This document shows, piece after piece, positions 1-8,103 of a stretch of DNA of 19,666 nt; the first letter of the stretch is position 1; the number at the start of each line of letters is the position of its first letter. The translations under genes were made by a program, and so were the position numbers. Below the pieces are notes generated by a model. The model ran no database searches. It was given only the letters and a program-made list of their open reading frames with translations, and was not told where the DNA came from. This stretch comes from Gemmatimonadota bacterium (lineage in GTDB: Bacteria; Latescibacterota; UBA2968; UBA8231), in assembly GCA_018673255.1 (NCBI GenBank), contig JABHDC010000107.1:1-19666 (forward strand). Reading direction: 5' to 3'.

Positions 1-791
1 AACGCCCGGATCCGTGTCTTTAACAGGTCCTCGATCAGCGCCGGCTCCGTACCATCGGTGGCCAGACGCAGGGCCTCCTGCACAAATCCGTCCGCGGCAC
101 GTCGGGCCACCGCTTCCAGTGACAGAATGCCATGCGTCCTCGCCCGGGCGGCGATCCCATGTACGAAGACGCGAAGCTCTTCGAGGCTCAGATCGACAAG
201 GCGTCGTTGGACGTGATCGGCAATCTCCTGTTCCAGATCCGGCTCTTCAGGCCCCCTTGGCGGCGGCGTCTCGGCGCCCGGCGGCCAGGCAATCGTCCCA
301 TCGCGGCCAAGTCCGCGGACTTGAACCAGGATCCGTTCCTGCACCTGGAGGATTTCCTCCTCCGGCATGGGACCGAGAAACACCATCTCTTCCGTAATGA
401 ATTGACGGACTCGATCCGACATGCCCGTCAGCATGCGCCGTTTCACATCATCTCCGGCCAGCTTCAGGGAGATGACGAGATCCTTCTGATCCACCTTCTG
501 CAGGAGACAGTGGGTGTCCTGGTCACTGAAGGCGGACAGATCATCGAACTCGAGTTCGGCCGCTGCAGCAAGCGCCGGCCACTCCCGAAAGCCATACTCG
601 CGCGCCAGAGCATGCTGAGCTTCCATCAACGTCACATCGTCGACGGCGGCGTCCTGGGTCAGGCGCGGCAATCCCGCGCGAATGCGTTCGATGTTGGTGG
701 AATCGCCATCCAGCAGTCCCTTGTGGAACTGCTTGGCCTCCTGCTTGAGGTGGCGCAAGGACGGCTGCAACGGCAGGTCACGAATGGACAT
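1..791 (-). CDS. FliG C-terminal domain / MotA-loop-like fusion protein (partial, 3' end outside window)
   Basis: The gene starts at ATG 791 behind a good ribosome site (GAGGGG, 6 nt upstream) and stays open for 263 codons to the left edge. Residues 1-80 carry 'LKQEAKQFHKGLLDGD' and 'AREYGFREWPAL', a short N-terminal domain also found in front of ankyrin-repeat and other soluble proteins. Residues 83-167 match the FliG C-terminal domain (FDDL, KVDQKDLVISLK, MSDRVRQFITEEM, FLGPMPEEE). Aligned by eye to E. coli FliG, K264 and R281 are kept, D288/D289 become Glu-Glu and R297 becomes Pro. After a Pro-rich linker (169-185), residues 205-263 resemble the MotA/PomA cytoplasmic loop: R218-x7-E226 in 'RTHGILSLE' matches MotA R90 and E98, followed by 'LRLATDGTEPALIEDLL'. 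No signal peptide or membrane segment precedes the loop, so the visible part is cytosolic. It is not a standard FliG, because the N and middle domains are absent. Its role is unknown. Confidence 0.88.
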   Translation of the reverse strand, partial: MSIRDLPLQPSLRHLKQEAKQFHKGLLDGDSTNIERIRAGLPRLTQDAAVDDVTLMEAQHALAREYGFREWPALAAAAELEFDDLSAFSDQDTHCLLQKVDQKDLVISLKLAGDDVKRRMLTGMSDRVRQFITEEMVFLGPMPEEEILQVQERILVQVRGLGRDGTIAWPPGAETPPPRGPEEPDLEQEIADHVQRRLVDLSLEELRVFVHGIAARARTHGILSLEAVARRAADGFVQEALRLATDGTEPALIEDLLKTRIRA

Positions 792-1020
792 AGAGTCCCC
801 TCTCTCGTAGGTGCCCCGTTGTCCGCTGAGATGACGAGGGCAGAAAGAAGGTGACGATGTGGGTACAGCTTCGAGAGGTGGCCTGTGGCCTTTCCGCGGA
901 CGTAGTGGCACCCTCTCATGCCTGAGATCAATGTATTGAACATGACCGCGTGATGGAAGACCTGGCGCTCAGGGCTCCAGGGCGGCACCGCGATCATGCA
1001 GGGCGGATTGAGGAAGCCGC
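792..1020. other. Divergent intergenic region between the FliG-like and beta-propeller genes
   Basis: This 229-nt gap separates two divergently oriented genes, so promoters for both should lie here. I found ribosome sites at both ends (GAGGGG before ATG 791; GAGGA before GTG 1021). I found no convincing sigma70 -35/-10 pair in either direction. A short open frame crosses it on the minus strand but is only an upstream extension of the FliG-like frame and lacks protein-like features. Confidence 0.5.
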
Positions 1021-2853
1021 GTGAGCCGGCCTTCACTATACTTCGGCGCTCTGGGTGAACTCAACAGCAACGCAGGAGCAGCAACAATGGGTGGTGTGTT
1101 CTTCGACCTGGGTCGTCCTGTAATCGGGGGTTGGATGGGTGGCAGCTGGGTGACCCACGATGATGTGAGGAACATCGATATCATCTGGGGCGGCGAATTC
1201 GGCCAGGAGGGCTCCATCCTCTTTGGTGCCGATGTCAACACGGGCCAGGTCCTCGAGCGTCACTGGATTCCCGGCCGCGAATTCACCTGTGATGTCGATC
1301 CCAGAAATGGCACTCTCTACGTCCATACCTTCCACGGACTCTACGAATACGGACATGTGCTACAGTCGTGGACACCGCGAGACGGGATGCGGCACCATGG
1401 CTTCCCTCCTCTGAGTCACCAGCGATTCTACCACGGCTGCATCGGACCGGATGGGATCCTCTGGATCGGTACACACCCCGGCTCGCGCCTGGTCAGCTTC
1501 GACGTGGAGACGGACACCTGGACAGACCATGGCGTGCAGGCACCCGAACCTCATCTGCCCAATCAGCAGATCTGGTGCAATCCCCAGTATGTCGCCGAGA
1601 CGGGCGAGGTGGTCTGCAATATCCAGCGCGACCCCTCCGGTCGTGTCGCCTATGACCCCTCGACGGGTTCGACGCGCGTTCTCTACACACAGGGGGATCC
1701 TGAACTCGGTACACCCTCCCACGCCGAGGGCAAGGACGACCCGCCACGCGCTGCTCTTGCAGACGGCGTGAGTCGGCAGATCAAGGGCAGCTTCCGCCAG
1801 AAGTCCTGCACCTTCACGGTGGACGGCGAGGAGCGACAGATCGACTACGAGCCCTCCGTGGCCACCGATATCTGTGGCCTGCACCGTGGCCCGCAGGGCG
1901 ACATCTACGGTGCCACGATCATCTCCATGCACATCTTCCGCTACGACCCGGCCAGACGACACCTGCAGGATCTGGGGAAGGTCGGTTGGGGCGGCGGCGA
2001 GATCTACGATGTCATCACCTGTGGCGACAAGGTCTACATGGGCAGCTACGGCGGTGGTTATTTCGCCGCCTACGACCCCGCCAAACCGTGGAATCCGATG
2101 TCGGAGCACGGTGGTGAACACGCCGATGCCAATCCGCGCAACTTCGGCCAACTCGGCGATCAGATGAACAGGCCCTTCGAATACACCGTCGGCCCCGATG
2201 GGCGCATCTACATCGGCTGCCGGGCCAACTACCACGTTTCCGGTGGTGGTCTGGCAGTATTCGACCCGGCCACAGAAGACAGAACCGTGCATCGCGACGT
2301 GGACCAATCCGTCCAGTCCGTAGCATCCGACGACACGTGGGTCTATGGCGGCACGAGCATTCGCGGCGGCCGCGGGTGTATTGAGACGACGACGGAAGCA
2401 AAGCTGTTCATGTTCTCACCGAAAGAGAATCGTCGTGTCTTCGAGTGCATCCCCCACTGGGACGCGATCACCATCGGCAATCTCGCCTGCAGCCCGGTCA
2501 CAGGTTACGTCTACGGCTCCACCGACAATGGCGTCGTATTCGCCTTCTGCCCCGAGCGACGCCGCGTCGTCTGGCGCTGGGAACTCAACGATACCGGCAC
2601 ACCCCTGATGGGCATTCCCGAAGCACACGGGATCATCCACCTCACGTGTGGACGTGATGGCGACATCTACGGGGTCACAAGGCAGGAAGTCTTCAAGATC
2701 GACGTCACCACCGACAACGTCGTCTACCTCGACAAGGCCCCGATCCCGGACCTCTGCCAGATCATCGAAGGCCCCGAAGACGGCGTCTTCTACATCGGCG
2801 CCCGAGGACACCTGCTCGAATACCACGTAAGGGAAACTCCGCACTTCAGGTAG
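1021..2853 (+). CDS. Cytosolic beta-propeller protein (PQQ/SMP30/WD40-like), function unknown
   Basis: This 610-residue protein is built of about seven or eight repeats of beta-propeller type. Each follows the pattern 'GPDGxIYIG....L..FDP.T....': examples are GPDGILWIGTHPGSRLVSFD, GPQGDIYGATI, GPDGRIYIGCR, GRDGDIYGVTR and GPEDGVFYIGAR. Such propellers serve as lyases, lactonases, dehydrogenase scaffolds or binding platforms; nothing here fixes a reaction. No signal peptide or membrane segment is visible, unlike most secreted YncE- or PQQ-like propellers, so a cytosolic location is inferred. The GTG at 1021 has GAGGA about 6 nt upstream. An alternative ATG at 1087 (residue 23) has AGGAG 8 nt upstream, and the choice is open. 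The protein is unusually rich in Trp, His and Tyr between blades. Its last codons (His-Phe-Arg-stop) lie inside the first copy of the 2840-3049 repeat. Confidence 0.85.
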   Translation: MSRPSLYFGALGELNSNAGAATMGGVFFDLGRPVIGGWMGGSWVTHDDVRNIDIIWGGEFGQEGSILFGADVNTGQVLERHWIPGREFTCDVDPRNGTLYVHTFHGLYEYGHVLQSWTPRDGMRHHGFPPLSHQRFYHGCIGPDGILWIGTHPGSRLVSFDVETDTWTDHGVQAPEPHLPNQQIWCNPQYVAETGEVVCNIQRDPSGRVAYDPSTGSTRVLYTQGDPELGTPSHAEGKDDPPRAALADGVSRQIKGSFRQKSCTFTVDGEERQIDYEPSVATDICGLHRGPQGDIYGATIISMHIFRYDPARRHLQDLGKVGWGGGEIYDVITCGDKVYMGSYGGGYFAAYDPAKPWNPMSEHGGEHADANPRNFGQLGDQMNRPFEYTVGPDGRIYIGCRANYHVSGGGLAVFDPATEDRTVHRDVDQSVQSVASDDTWVYGGTSIRGGRGCIETTTEAKLFMFSPKENRRVFECIPHWDAITIGNLACSPVTGYVYGSTDNGVVFAFCPERRRVVWRWELNDTGTPLMGIPEAHGIIHLTCGRDGDIYGVTRQEVFKIDVTTDNVVYLDKAPIPDLCQIIEGPEDGVFYIGARGHLLEYHVRETPHFR

Positions 2854-3049
2854 TGGCGACACTCGTCGTCAGGACGACGACACGGCTGCTCCCCCAGCGG
2901 ATTGCGAAGCAATCCGAGATGACACGACGTCATCAGAGACATCGCATTTCAGGTAGTGTGCCTGCCGCCAGGATGGCGGCACGGCTGAGATTCTCCAAGG
3001 GTTGGCGCAGCGAATCCAAGAGGACAGGACGTCCTCGATGTCCTCAACG
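2840..3049. repeat. Two tandem copies of a ~104-nt three-hairpin element
   Basis: Copy 1 starts at 2840 and copy 2 at 2943. Both open with CGCA(C/T)TTCAGGTAGTG, and both then share CACGGCTG, AATCC(G/A)AGA, GACA(C/G)GACGTC and TC at matching positions. Each contains a hairpin after the opening motif: 2863-2869 with 2874-2880, and 2963-2970 with 2974-2981. Each also has a central stem (GGATTGC/GCAATCC at 2899-2915 in copy 1; nested GATTC/GAATC and CCAA/TTGG in copy 2) and a third hairpin (2918-2934 and 3020-3036). Stem bases differ between copies but pairing is kept. The pair fills the whole space between two convergent genes and overlaps the last codons of the propeller gene. It could act as a bidirectional terminator, a REP/MITE-like mobile repeat or a structured RNA. 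No other copy is visible in this window. Confidence 0.75.
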
Positions 3050-6000
3050 TCAGCGAATCAGGACGACCTTCTGCACCGCCTGCCAGGCAGGCGTCGACGT
3101 CTGCACGAAATAGATACCACTCGCCACGCCGTAACCGGCATCGTTCTGGCCATTCCAGGCAACGCGGTGGATACCAGCCGCCCATGAGCCACCGGTGCTC
3201 AGGTCGCGAATTCGTTGCCCGAGCACATTGTAGATAGCCAGCTCCAGTGTCGTGTCCTCAGGCAGGCCGAAGCGAATTTGAACGGTACTGTTGAAGGGAT
3301 TCGGCGCTGCCGGATAGAGGAACGCCTCGGCCGGTCGTGCTGCCACGACCCTTGCCGCCAACCGGGCTTCGTTGAGGTCGACCGACGTGAGTTCGATATG
3401 CTCGATCACATCCTGCACCGCCATCGGCGCTCTCACGTGGAGCCGGGCCAGGACTGCACGCCCCGTGGCACCCGTGGCGTCGGCCACCCCGATGGTCAAC
3501 TGGTCGCCATCTGTTCGGTGGGCAATCTGCGCCAGCGGTAGATGACCTGAAGTCACGTCCAATACCTCGATTTCCTCTGCATCGACGTGCAGCTGAATAT
3601 CACCCGAAAGCACTCCGTCCGCGGGGTCGACAAACAGCGAGATCGCGAATGTGCCATCCAGTGCCTGGACCGGTTCGGCCAGATGCACGACTCGCTCTCC
3701 CTCGACAAGATCCATCGTTGACGCAGGCAGGTTGTCCACAAGGCCACTATCATAGCGTAGGACCCACGCCGCGTCGTAAGAAGAGATCGAAGCTGGCGAA
3801 GGATTGCCGCCCGTGACCTCTGCGAATTCGAGCGCGAATTCCTCCAGGGGCTGGATCCCTGTCACATGGGCAAGGATCGCCTGGGCATCTTCCTCATCGA
3901 CCAGACGATCCGTCGTCGCGTCACCGATGACATCCACGTAGGTCGCCCGCAGTTGGAAGCGCCGCGGCGCATCGACACTGGCACTGAACTCGTGTCGGTC
4001 CTTCTGTGTGATGTCGGGGATGATCACCGTGTCAGCCGTGGCGTCCACGAGAGCGACCGTATACCCGCGGGGCACAGACCCCGGAGTTGTCCACACCCAC
4101 TCGAATTCGGCCGAACTCAGGCTCGTCTCCACGACAAAGAGCCAGCTCTGCTCGTCCCATTCTGGATCGCGATAGTCGTAGGTGTAGCGAGCGGGCCGTT
4201 GCGATTCTTCATCCTCTTCGTCGTGTGGGAAGTAAGCATACACATAGGCAGGACTCAGGACGGTCAGATCCAGCGCATCGTAGGGATCATTGCTACGCGA
4301 TGCATCGCGCTTCACCCCGGCTCGATTGCTGATATCCTGGACGAAGGCGGAGACCGGTCCGTCGCCTGCGTCCAGCAGACCGGTCCCCCGGACCGCGAAT
4401 CCAACATACCAGTCTTCTGCCGTGGGTCGCGCCGTTGCCAGTGATTTGCTCACGCCACCTGCTGCCTCCATGGGGGGCAGAATGAGATGGATATTGAGAT
4501 TCGGATCCAGCTGCTCGACCCAGAAACCTCGCCAAGTGGGAATACGGCCACCCTCTGTGGAAGAAATCGGCACATACGCCTGCTGTTCCCAGTCCCACAG
4601 ATAGGCATAGGCGTCGACAATCCCCTCGTCGGCCGCTTGGGCGAAACTCATCTCTCTGCCCTGGGCATCGCCCACTCTCGCATCGGCGAAGTCGATATCG
4701 AAAAGGAAGGGATTGGCCACCTGGTTGAAGCCGCTGGCCCCCTGCACTGCCTGCAGTGGAATCACGTAGTCCTGCGCACTGGAGACCGGGGCTCCCTGCA
4801 CATCCAGTGTGTCACCTTCGACCGAACCATCATCATTCTCGGTCGACCACCACTGGATGATCCAATATCCAAGGCCAGGATCGAAATCGGGCGGGTTGCC
4901 CTCGGGACCTTCATCTTCGCGATAGTAGATGTAGTCGGCCTGAGCCGGATCCCAACGCACAAGTCGCCACCAGAAACCCCAGGGATCTTCACCGAGACCG
5001 GGGAAATCGTCGCCCAGCACCGCATCGGGACTGGGATCTTCTGGTATGACAGGCACCCCACCAAACAGGTAGGTATCGTATGGCAGCCCGCCCTGTTCGA
5101 CGAAGACACCACCCGATCTGGACGCCTGCGCCGTGCCACCGTAGACACCGAGATTGATCCGGTTGCCATTTGGCGCGGTTTCGTCACCCACACTGTCATC
5201 CGGCTGACCTGCATCAATGGCAGGACTGGATGACGCATCACTGACAAATCCCCCCACCGTCCAGTGTCCGGCCTGGCTCTGCAAGTACAGATCCCAGGTA
5301 TCAGGCGTACCCGCAACGCTGACGAACAATGGATCCAGCGAGATACTGTTGGCGTCGCCCCCTGAGGCGGTGCGCCACTCGGCGAGGGTTTCGTAGGTCG
5401 TGCCGGTGATGAAGCCGACTCGACCATCGTCCCGTACGTCAACGTCGTTGTAGTCGAGGAAACCAAAGGTTGCCCCAAGATCCTTGGCCAGATGGTATCC
5501 GGTGAATACGTCAGTAAGGATATTGTTGCGAATCACGTGACCATCGCCTGCGTCATTTGGCTGGGGACCGCGAAGGTAAATGCCGCGCTCGTATCCAACG
5601 ATGGTGTTGTTGATCAGCGTGTCGGCATCGGCCTGCTTGTCAATGAATACCCCGTTCGAACGATTCTCTGCATCGAGAATCAGATTGTTCCGCAGGCTGG
5701 CGTAATCTGTGTTCTCAGAGATTCTGACACCGGTGACATTGGTGTGAATGAGACAATCGTGGACGCGGCTGTAGCTCGCCTTGTGCAGGCGGATGCCGCC
5801 CTGGTTGTTCTCGATCCCTCCTGAGATCGTACAGTTTCGGATCGTGGCGTGCGTCGCATCGTTGACGTTGATCCCCCACTTCTTCGATGCCTGGATCGAC
5901 AGACCATCGATCGTGGTATAGGCACACTTGATCTGCACCGCATGTTTCTCCCCCGGTGCTACAATCAGGGGCGTCTGTCCAGCCGCCACTTCGACGGTGA

Positions 6001-8023
6001 TGTTGTAGGTCGCATCCGTCGTCTTGTTGATGACGACAGCATCCCCATACGTACTGCTATCCAGGATCCGAACGAAATAGGTCGATCCCGCCGCAACCAG
6101 ATCGGCGGGAATGGCATTGATCGCTCTCTTGATTGAATTCCACGGCTGCAATGGATCGTCAGCCACGCCATTGTTGCTGCCGCTGGCAGCGACGTAGTGA
6201 GTGACCGAATCGAGAGAGGTCGTCTGCCAGCTGATCGTCGGGGCATTGGCTTCATTGCCATAGCTGTCACGGGCCCAGATCTGGGCGAAGTAGTCCGTCG
6301 CCCGTTGCAGACCGGTAATCGTCGACGAGGCCGTCGCCATGTTCGCCAGCTCAGAATCGGCGTCGACCGACCAGGAGGCAGCGCCATCTCCGCGTGCCTC
6401 TACCTGTGCTGCATCCGTTCCATACCAGATGATGTAGGCTTCGAAGTGAGACTCCGTCGTCGCCGGCGTCCAACTCATCGCTGATCGGGATGAGAAGACC
6501 TGTGCCGCGGCCAGATCAGCCAGTCCCTGGGGCGCCACATTATCGACCGCCACAGCGATGACGACGGGTGTCTCCTGGTCACTGGCCCCATCATTGGCCG
6601 TGATCTGCAACCAGGCTGTGCCATCGATCTGCCCCACATCTGCGCCACTGTTCCAGAAGAAGACAACCGTGTTGCTCCCACCCGACGTCGGGATGGAAAC
6701 GACACTGCCGGTGCCAATCGTTGGCGAGCCTTGATCGGCCGTCACAGGGGCTTCGAGTGTGGCCGGGGCGTAAGGCCCTGCCTGGTCGGTGGCGAAATCG
6801 ATGCGGGCCGTCAGGTCGGTGCCGCCAGCGTGGCTCACCTCGATGGAGACCTCGTGGCGTCCCAGTCCCGTCAGGACGGCAACGACGCTGTTGAAGGTCC
6901 CGTCGGGTTTGGCCGCGCCGCTTGTGGCCGCATCAGCCGAGCCACCGTAGGCACCCAGATTGATGCGGTCTCCATTGGGGTCAGGCTCGTCGCCTACAGT
7001 ATCAGACGGATCTCCCGCGTCTATGGCCGGCGAAGAGGAGGCAAGATGAAGATCGCTCGGTGGGTCGACAAACACCGGATCTGCACTGATCGAGTGAACA
7101 TCAACACCGGCAGCACTCTGCCACCCGCTCAGATCTGCAATCGTGAGGTCACCGAATTCCGCGAAGGTCGCCCCCGCAGGGGCGTAGAGCAGGTTGTAGT
7201 CGAATTGCGTACCACCTGGCAGTTGCGGCTCGTCCTCATCACTACGCACGACGAGGACGATGCCATCGCTGCCGGCCGACAGAATGTTGCCGACAAACCG
7301 GTTATCCTCACCCGGATCGTCCTTGATCTTGCCGGTTTCACCCAGGTGAATTTCCGTGGCATTGGATTCGAAGGTATTATGCAGGATCTCATTGTTGTCG
7401 GACTCCTTAAGAATCCAGAGCCCCAGCACGGCATTGCGATAGATCCTGTTGTTGCGGATCACATTTTCGCCTGCATCATCATGCAGTCGGATGCCTACCC
7501 GGTTATCCGTGATGTCATTGTCTTCAACCAGACAATTCTGACCACCATGGATGTAGAGGCCCGGCGTGTCCTTGTTGCGCGTGCCTCGAAATGTGCAGCC
7601 ACGGATGATGTGATCATCGGACCACTCGATTTTGACACCCGACTGGCGATCCCCCCCCTCAAAGATGAGGCCCTCGAGGGTAATCCCCGAGGAATGGAGC
7701 GTCAGGGCAGGCTTCTTGGCTTCGTTCGATCTGAGAATGGGCGCATGGCCGGCGCCGGCGCGGATCGCCAAGGATCCGTTATCCTTGATCGTCTCATCGA
7801 GCTCGACGGTCTCTTCGTATACCTCGCTGTCCTGGAACTCAATGATGTAAGCCTCCTTGAGATCCTTGGGCAGCTCGTCGAGGGCATCGTTCAGACTCTC
7901 GACATCACCATTGCCGTCCTGACGCACGACGATGACCGTCTGTGCCCAGCTCTGCTGTGGCGTCATGAAGACGGCAATCGCCAAAATCGTGGTGATCTGA
8001 CAGAAGAGGGATATCCAGCGCAT
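3050..8023 (-). CDS. Giant secreted protein: two parallel beta-helix domains, FN3, dockerin-like, cohesin-like, C-terminal FlgD-Ig
   Basis: The protein has about 1657 residues. I chose ATG 8023 (AAGG 8 nt upstream) over the TTG codon just before it. A signal peptide spans residues 1-28 and ends in 'SWAQ'. Beta-helix 1 covers roughly 30-365, with PbH1 rungs such as 'NCLVEDNDITDNRVGIRLHD'. An FN3-like domain is at about 500-603. Beta-helix 2 covers 608-970. Both helices end in the same motif, 'SSPAIDAG.P.D.VGDE..PNG.RINLG.YGG', so the module is duplicated. Residues 985-1190 form a Trp-rich domain with 'WRLVRWDP' and 'GYWI'. Residues 1365-1435 contain a dockerin-like 'GDATTDRLVDEEDAQAIL', and 1438-1535 a cohesin-like beta-sandwich ('VLSGDIQLHVDAEEIEVLDV'). 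The end (1570-1657) is a FlgD-Ig module, 'NPFNSTVQIRF...YNVLGQRIRDL', usual in secreted FCB proteins. Likely a surface or matrix protein, possibly polysaccharide-binding; no lyase active site is identified. Confidence 0.93.
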   Translation of the reverse strand: MRWISLFCQITTILAIAVFMTPQQSWAQTVIVVRQDGNGDVESLNDALDELPKDLKEAYIIEFQDSEVYEETVELDETIKDNGSLAIRAGAGHAPILRSNEAKKPALTLHSSGITLEGLIFEGGDRQSGVKIEWSDDHIIRGCTFRGTRNKDTPGLYIHGGQNCLVEDNDITDNRVGIRLHDDAGENVIRNNRIYRNAVLGLWILKESDNNEILHNTFESNATEIHLGETGKIKDDPGEDNRFVGNILSAGSDGIVLVVRSDEDEPQLPGGTQFDYNLLYAPAGATFAEFGDLTIADLSGWQSAAGVDVHSISADPVFVDPPSDLHLASSSPAIDAGDPSDTVGDEPDPNGDRINLGAYGGSADAATSGAAKPDGTFNSVVAVLTGLGRHEVSIEVSHAGGTDLTARIDFATDQAGPYAPATLEAPVTADQGSPTIGTGSVVSIPTSGGSNTVVFFWNSGADVGQIDGTAWLQITANDGASDQETPVVIAVAVDNVAPQGLADLAAAQVFSSRSAMSWTPATTESHFEAYIIWYGTDAAQVEARGDGAASWSVDADSELANMATASSTITGLQRATDYFAQIWARDSYGNEANAPTISWQTTSLDSVTHYVAASGSNNGVADDPLQPWNSIKRAINAIPADLVAAGSTYFVRILDSSTYGDAVVINKTTDATYNITVEVAAGQTPLIVAPGEKHAVQIKCAYTTIDGLSIQASKKWGINVNDATHATIRNCTISGGIENNQGGIRLHKASYSRVHDCLIHTNVTGVRISENTDYASLRNNLILDAENRSNGVFIDKQADADTLINNTIVGYERGIYLRGPQPNDAGDGHVIRNNILTDVFTGYHLAKDLGATFGFLDYNDVDVRDDGRVGFITGTTYETLAEWRTASGGDANSISLDPLFVSVAGTPDTWDLYLQSQAGHWTVGGFVSDASSSPAIDAGQPDDSVGDETAPNGNRINLGVYGGTAQASRSGGVFVEQGGLPYDTYLFGGVPVIPEDPSPDAVLGDDFPGLGEDPWGFWWRLVRWDPAQADYIYYREDEGPEGNPPDFDPGLGYWIIQWWSTENDDGSVEGDTLDVQGAPVSSAQDYVIPLQAVQGASGFNQVANPFLFDIDFADARVGDAQGREMSFAQAADEGIVDAYAYLWDWEQQAYVPISSTEGGRIPTWRGFWVEQLDPNLNIHLILPPMEAAGGVSKSLATARPTAEDWYVGFAVRGTGLLDAGDGPVSAFVQDISNRAGVKRDASRSNDPYDALDLTVLSPAYVYAYFPHDEEDEESQRPARYTYDYRDPEWDEQSWLFVVETSLSSAEFEWVWTTPGSVPRGYTVALVDATADTVIIPDITQKDRHEFSASVDAPRRFQLRATYVDVIGDATTDRLVDEEDAQAILAHVTGIQPLEEFALEFAEVTGGNPSPASISSYDAAWVLRYDSGLVDNLPASTMDLVEGERVVHLAEPVQALDGTFAISLFVDPADGVLSGDIQLHVDAEEIEVLDVTSGHLPLAQIAHRTDGDQLTIGVADATGATGRAVLARLHVRAPMAVQDVIEHIELTSVDLNEARLAARVVAARPAEAFLYPAAPNPFNSTVQIRFGLPEDTTLELAIYNVLGQRIRDLSTGGSWAAGIHRVAWNGQNDAGYGVASGIYFVQTSTPAWQAVQKVVLIR

Positions 8024-8044
8024 CAAGGTCGCCTTACGGGAAAT

Positions 8045-8080
8045 GAGGTCGCCCCGCGTTCGATTGCGCGGAGCGGCCTC
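8045..8080 (-). terminator. Imperfect hairpin downstream of folD
   Basis: An inverted repeat of about 14 bp with two mismatches (GAGGCCGCTCCGCG and CGCGGGGCGACCTC, read on the minus strand, loop about 7 nt) lies in the 80-nt gap between the folD stop and the beta-helix gene start. Only a weak T stretch (ATTT) follows it, so it may be an inefficient terminator or an mRNA-stabilising stem. It separates the housekeeping genes from the secreted-protein gene. Confidence 0.4.
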
Positions 8081-8103
8081 AAGTCGATAGATGGCTGGGG
8101 GGA

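Noticed and set aside
132..854. Plus-strand open frame of 240 codons at the left edge
   Set aside because: It is antisense to the FliG-C/MotA-like gene, which has strong motif support and a good ribosome site, while this frame has neither.
1360..2307. Minus-strand open frame of 315 codons
   Set aside because: It lies wholly opposite the beta-propeller gene. The Val/Ala-rich translation is typical of an antisense shadow in GC-rich DNA.
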